A stretch of 41,802 nucleotides of DNA, from NCBI GenBank assembly GCA_021780495.1, contig JAJXYO010000011.1, forward strand, positions 1 through 41,802, given 5' to 3'. Within the stretch, counting starts at the first letter, position 1, and each line of letters opens with the position of its first letter. Origin of the DNA: Deltaproteobacteria bacterium (lineage in GTDB: Bacteria > Desulfobacterota > Desulfuromonadia > Geobacterales > Pseudopelobacteraceae). This document shows positions 40,460 through 41,802 of the stretch, piece by piece. The notes beneath the pieces are model-generated. The model worked only from the letters and a program-made list of their open reading frames with translations. It was not told the DNA's origin and did not search any database. Made by a program: the position numbers and the translations under genes.

Positions 40460-40966
40460 ATGCCGAATCAACCGATACTGCACTACCCTCACCCGGTTTT
40501 GAAAAAGGTCTGCCACCGGGTGGAGGCAATAGATGCAACAATTGAATCCCTGGTTGCTGATCTGCTGGACACCATGCATGCCGGCCCCGGATCGGTGGGT
40601 GTGGCCGCGCCGCAGATCGGCGTTACCCTGCGGGTCTGCGTGGTGGATGTCTCGGCCAGCCGGCACGGCAAGGACAACCATCATGGCCAGCTCTGCATGA
40701 TCAACCCCGAGATTGTCGCGCGCCAGGGGCTGGCGGTCATGCGCGAAGGCTGCATGAGTGTTCCGGATTATACCGGTGATGTGGAGCGGGCCACGGCGAT
40801 CACCGTGCGTTTCACAGCTCCGGACGGTGCGCTGCGCGAGATCGCGGCCAGCAGTTTTGAGGCGGTCGCCATCCAGCACGAGATGGACCATCTGGACGGC
40901 ATCTTGTTCCTGGATAGAATCGTGAGTATCAAGACCGGATTGTTCAGGAGAAAGAGTTACGCATGA
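40460..40966 (+). CDS. def: Peptide deformylase (second copy)
   Basis: The 168-residue enzyme keeps the metal site: GSVGVAAPQ (residues 44-52), EGCMS with Cys98 and QHEMDHLDG with His140 and His144. GxGVAAPQ and CMS differ slightly from the GIGLAAPQ and CLS of the copy at 16046, and the two are clearly diverged paralogues. It starts 4 bases after the ACT gene and is co-transcribed with it, away from fmt. It may act as a backup or be an inhibitor-tolerant isoenzyme; this is inference. Confidence 0.93.
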   Translation: MPNQPILHYPHPVLKKVCHRVEAIDATIESLVADLLDTMHAGPGSVGVAAPQIGVTLRVCVVDVSASRHGKDNHHGQLCMINPEIVARQGLAVMREGCMSVPDYTGDVERATAITVRFTAPDGALREIAASSFEAVAIQHEMDHLDGILFLDRIVSIKTGLFRRKSYA

Positions 40967-40978
40967 GATGGAGGAACC

Positions 40979-41527
40979 ATGGCTGAGTTGCTGACAAAGA
41001 AGGAGCAGAGAGATCTGTTGAAGATCGCCCGGAATACGATCGTCTCATACGTAAACAGTGGCGCACTACCTGTTGTCGAGAGTGCCTCGAAGGGGTTGAA
41101 TCTGGAGTCCGGCTGCTTCGTCACCATCAAGCAGCACGGTCAACTGCGGGGCTGTATCGGCAACTTCATATCCGACAAGCCGCTGTATCGTCTGGTACAG
41201 GAAATGGCTGTCTCGGCCGCTACGCACGATCCCCGTTTCTATCCCATGAAACAGCCGGACCTGCTGGATTTCGAACTGGAGATATCGGTGCTCTCGCCGC
41301 TGAGGCTGATCTCCTCGGTGGAGGAGATTCAGGTGGGAAAGCACGGCATCTATCTGGTAAAAACCGGCTACCGTGGTGTGCTGCTGCCGCAGGTGGCCAC
41401 GGAATACGGCTGGGACCGGGAGACCTTCCTGCGGCACACCTGCCTCAAGGCCGGACTGCCGGAGAACGCCTGGAAGAAGGATTGCGAGATCTACATCTTC
41501 AGTGCCCTGGTGTTCGGGGAAAAGTAG
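40979..41527 (+). CDS. AMMECR1 domain protein (AmmeMemoRadiSam system protein A type)
   Basis: The 182-residue protein is an AMMECR1 domain. The signature LRGCIG near residue 56 is intact, with SGCFVTIKQHGQ before it, and AVSAATHDPRFYPM, then LDFELEISVLSPL, and HGIYLVKTGYRGVLLPQVATEYGWDRETFL follow. Stand-alone AMMECR1 proteins occur with Memo and radical SAM partners; neither is seen here. The biochemical role is unsettled. It is the last gene of the ACT-def2 operon, followed by a palindromic repeat and a terminator. Confidence 0.9.
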   Translation: MAELLTKKEQRDLLKIARNTIVSYVNSGALPVVESASKGLNLESGCFVTIKQHGQLRGCIGNFISDKPLYRLVQEMAVSAATHDPRFYPMKQPDLLDFELEISVLSPLRLISSVEEIQVGKHGIYLVKTGYRGVLLPQVATEYGWDRETFLRHTCLKAGLPENAWKKDCEIYIFSALVFGEK

Positions 41528-41551
41528 CTATAACATCAAATGCTGAACCTT

Positions 41552-41626
41552 ACCACCCCCTACCCCTCCTAAAACAGGAGGGGTGACTTAAGCCCCCCTC
41601 CTTGATAAGGAGGGGCTGGGGGTGGT
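41552..41626. repeat. Compound palindromic repeat (REP/MITE-like)
   Basis: ACCACCCCC (41552-41560) and GGGGGTGGT (41618-41626) are inverted ends. Inside are two hairpins, CCCCTCCT-aaaac-AGGAGGGG (41563-41583) and CCCCTCCTT-gat-AAGGAGGGG (41595-41615). The structure is that of a widespread dispersed repeat found in many bacterial genomes. Confidence 0.7.
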
Positions 41627-41646
41627 TGGTTTCGTGCAATATTGAT

Positions 41647-41681
41647 AAAAAAGGATGGGCCGGTGCGGCCCATCCTTTTTT
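41647..41681 (+). terminator. Strong intrinsic terminator of the AMMECR1 operon
   Basis: A perfect 15-bp stem (AAAAAAGGATGGGCC, 41647-41661, with GGCCCATCCTTTTTT, 41667-41681) closes a 5-base loop and ends in a six-T tract. A group II intron begins four bases after the T-tract. Confidence 0.85.
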
Positions 41682-41684
41682 GTT

Positions 41685-41802
41685 GTGCGCCCGGCAGGGC
41701 GCGTGGGGCGCAAGCCCCATCGAATCAGCCATGGTAGCTGATTCGTGACTTGGAGGTGCAAGTCCTCTACGGACCCTGATGGTGGGAACCGTTAGCCGAA
41801 CG
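41685..41802 (+). mobile_element. 5' end of a group II intron, class C-like (cut by window edge)
   Basis: The sequence starts GTGCGCCCGGCAGGGCGC, the standard 5' splice end GUGYG with the first hairpin GCGCCC-ggca-GGGCGC. CTTGGAGGTGCAAGTCC follows, and then ACCGTTAGCCGAACG near 41788-41802. The same sequence of motifs opens bacterial class C introns such as that of Oceanobacillus iheyensis (GUGUGCCCGGCAUGGG... CAGUUAGCCUAACG). Insertion right behind a terminator hairpin is the class C target rule. The reverse transcriptase and 3' end lie outside the window. Confidence 0.85.

Overview
The window reads as chromosomal DNA of a strictly or facultatively anaerobic Desulfuromonadota bacterium of the Geobacter/Pelobacter type. 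This rests on gene content and order: def-fmt-DUF116, mtnA-glnE, an mlaE-EVE-mlaF-mlaD operon, selB next to a molybdopterin oxidoreductase, and several families common in that order (HDOD protein, CHAD next to Ppx/GppA, large GH13 protein, AMMECR1). Species cannot be assigned from sequence reading alone. No rRNA, tRNA or CRISPR array was seen.

Layout. 1-1278 is a mobile-element scar: the end of an IS256-family element has cut into an ABC-2 permease gene, followed by a glutathione peroxidase remnant. 1279-8877 holds a DUF2064 glycosyltransferase-like gene, the polyphosphate-linked pair CHAD + Ppx/GppA-HD, a lipid kinase, and an Mla-type lipid transport operon with an EVE-domain gene inside it. 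8992-14541 (minus) encodes a secreted lysine-tailed TPR protein followed by a very large GH13 amylase-like protein. 14839-19805 has an HDOD regulator, a small unknown gene, the def-fmt-DUF116 operon and a ClC transporter. 20060-24588 (minus) is mtnA-glnE followed by a short AhpD-like gene with an in-frame TGA. 24784-29153 has a split chromate transporter, a transglutaminase-like protein and a RadC-JAB/DinG helicase fusion. 29243-35968 has a two-component system, two membrane proteins, selB and a molybdopterin oxidoreductase. 36042-39600 is an AT-richer accessory island with ccdAB, a RelE-like/NadS toxin-antitoxin pair, and small cassette-like genes with an attC-like site. 39895-41527 is an operon of an ACT-domain regulator, a second peptide deformylase and AMMECR1. 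The window ends in a palindromic repeat, a strong terminator and the 5' end of a group II intron.

How the genes work together. The most interesting link is selenocysteine use. The AhpD-like gene at 20060-20311 is open across its active site only if the TGA in C-P-T-TGA is read as selenocysteine. A perfect 6-bp hairpin with a GGUC loop sits 17 nt after that TGA, as in bacterial SECIS elements, and the decoding factor SelB is encoded 12 kb away. A second in-frame TGA, at 38444-38446, has no such hairpin and no catalytic context and looks like an ordinary nonsense mutation. Other notable points are a class-C-like group II intron placed directly behind a terminator, an attC-like integron site with two extrahelical bases, a toxin gene that appears to be leaderless with its operator inside the promoter, and a RadC-type JAB domain fused to a DinG helicase.
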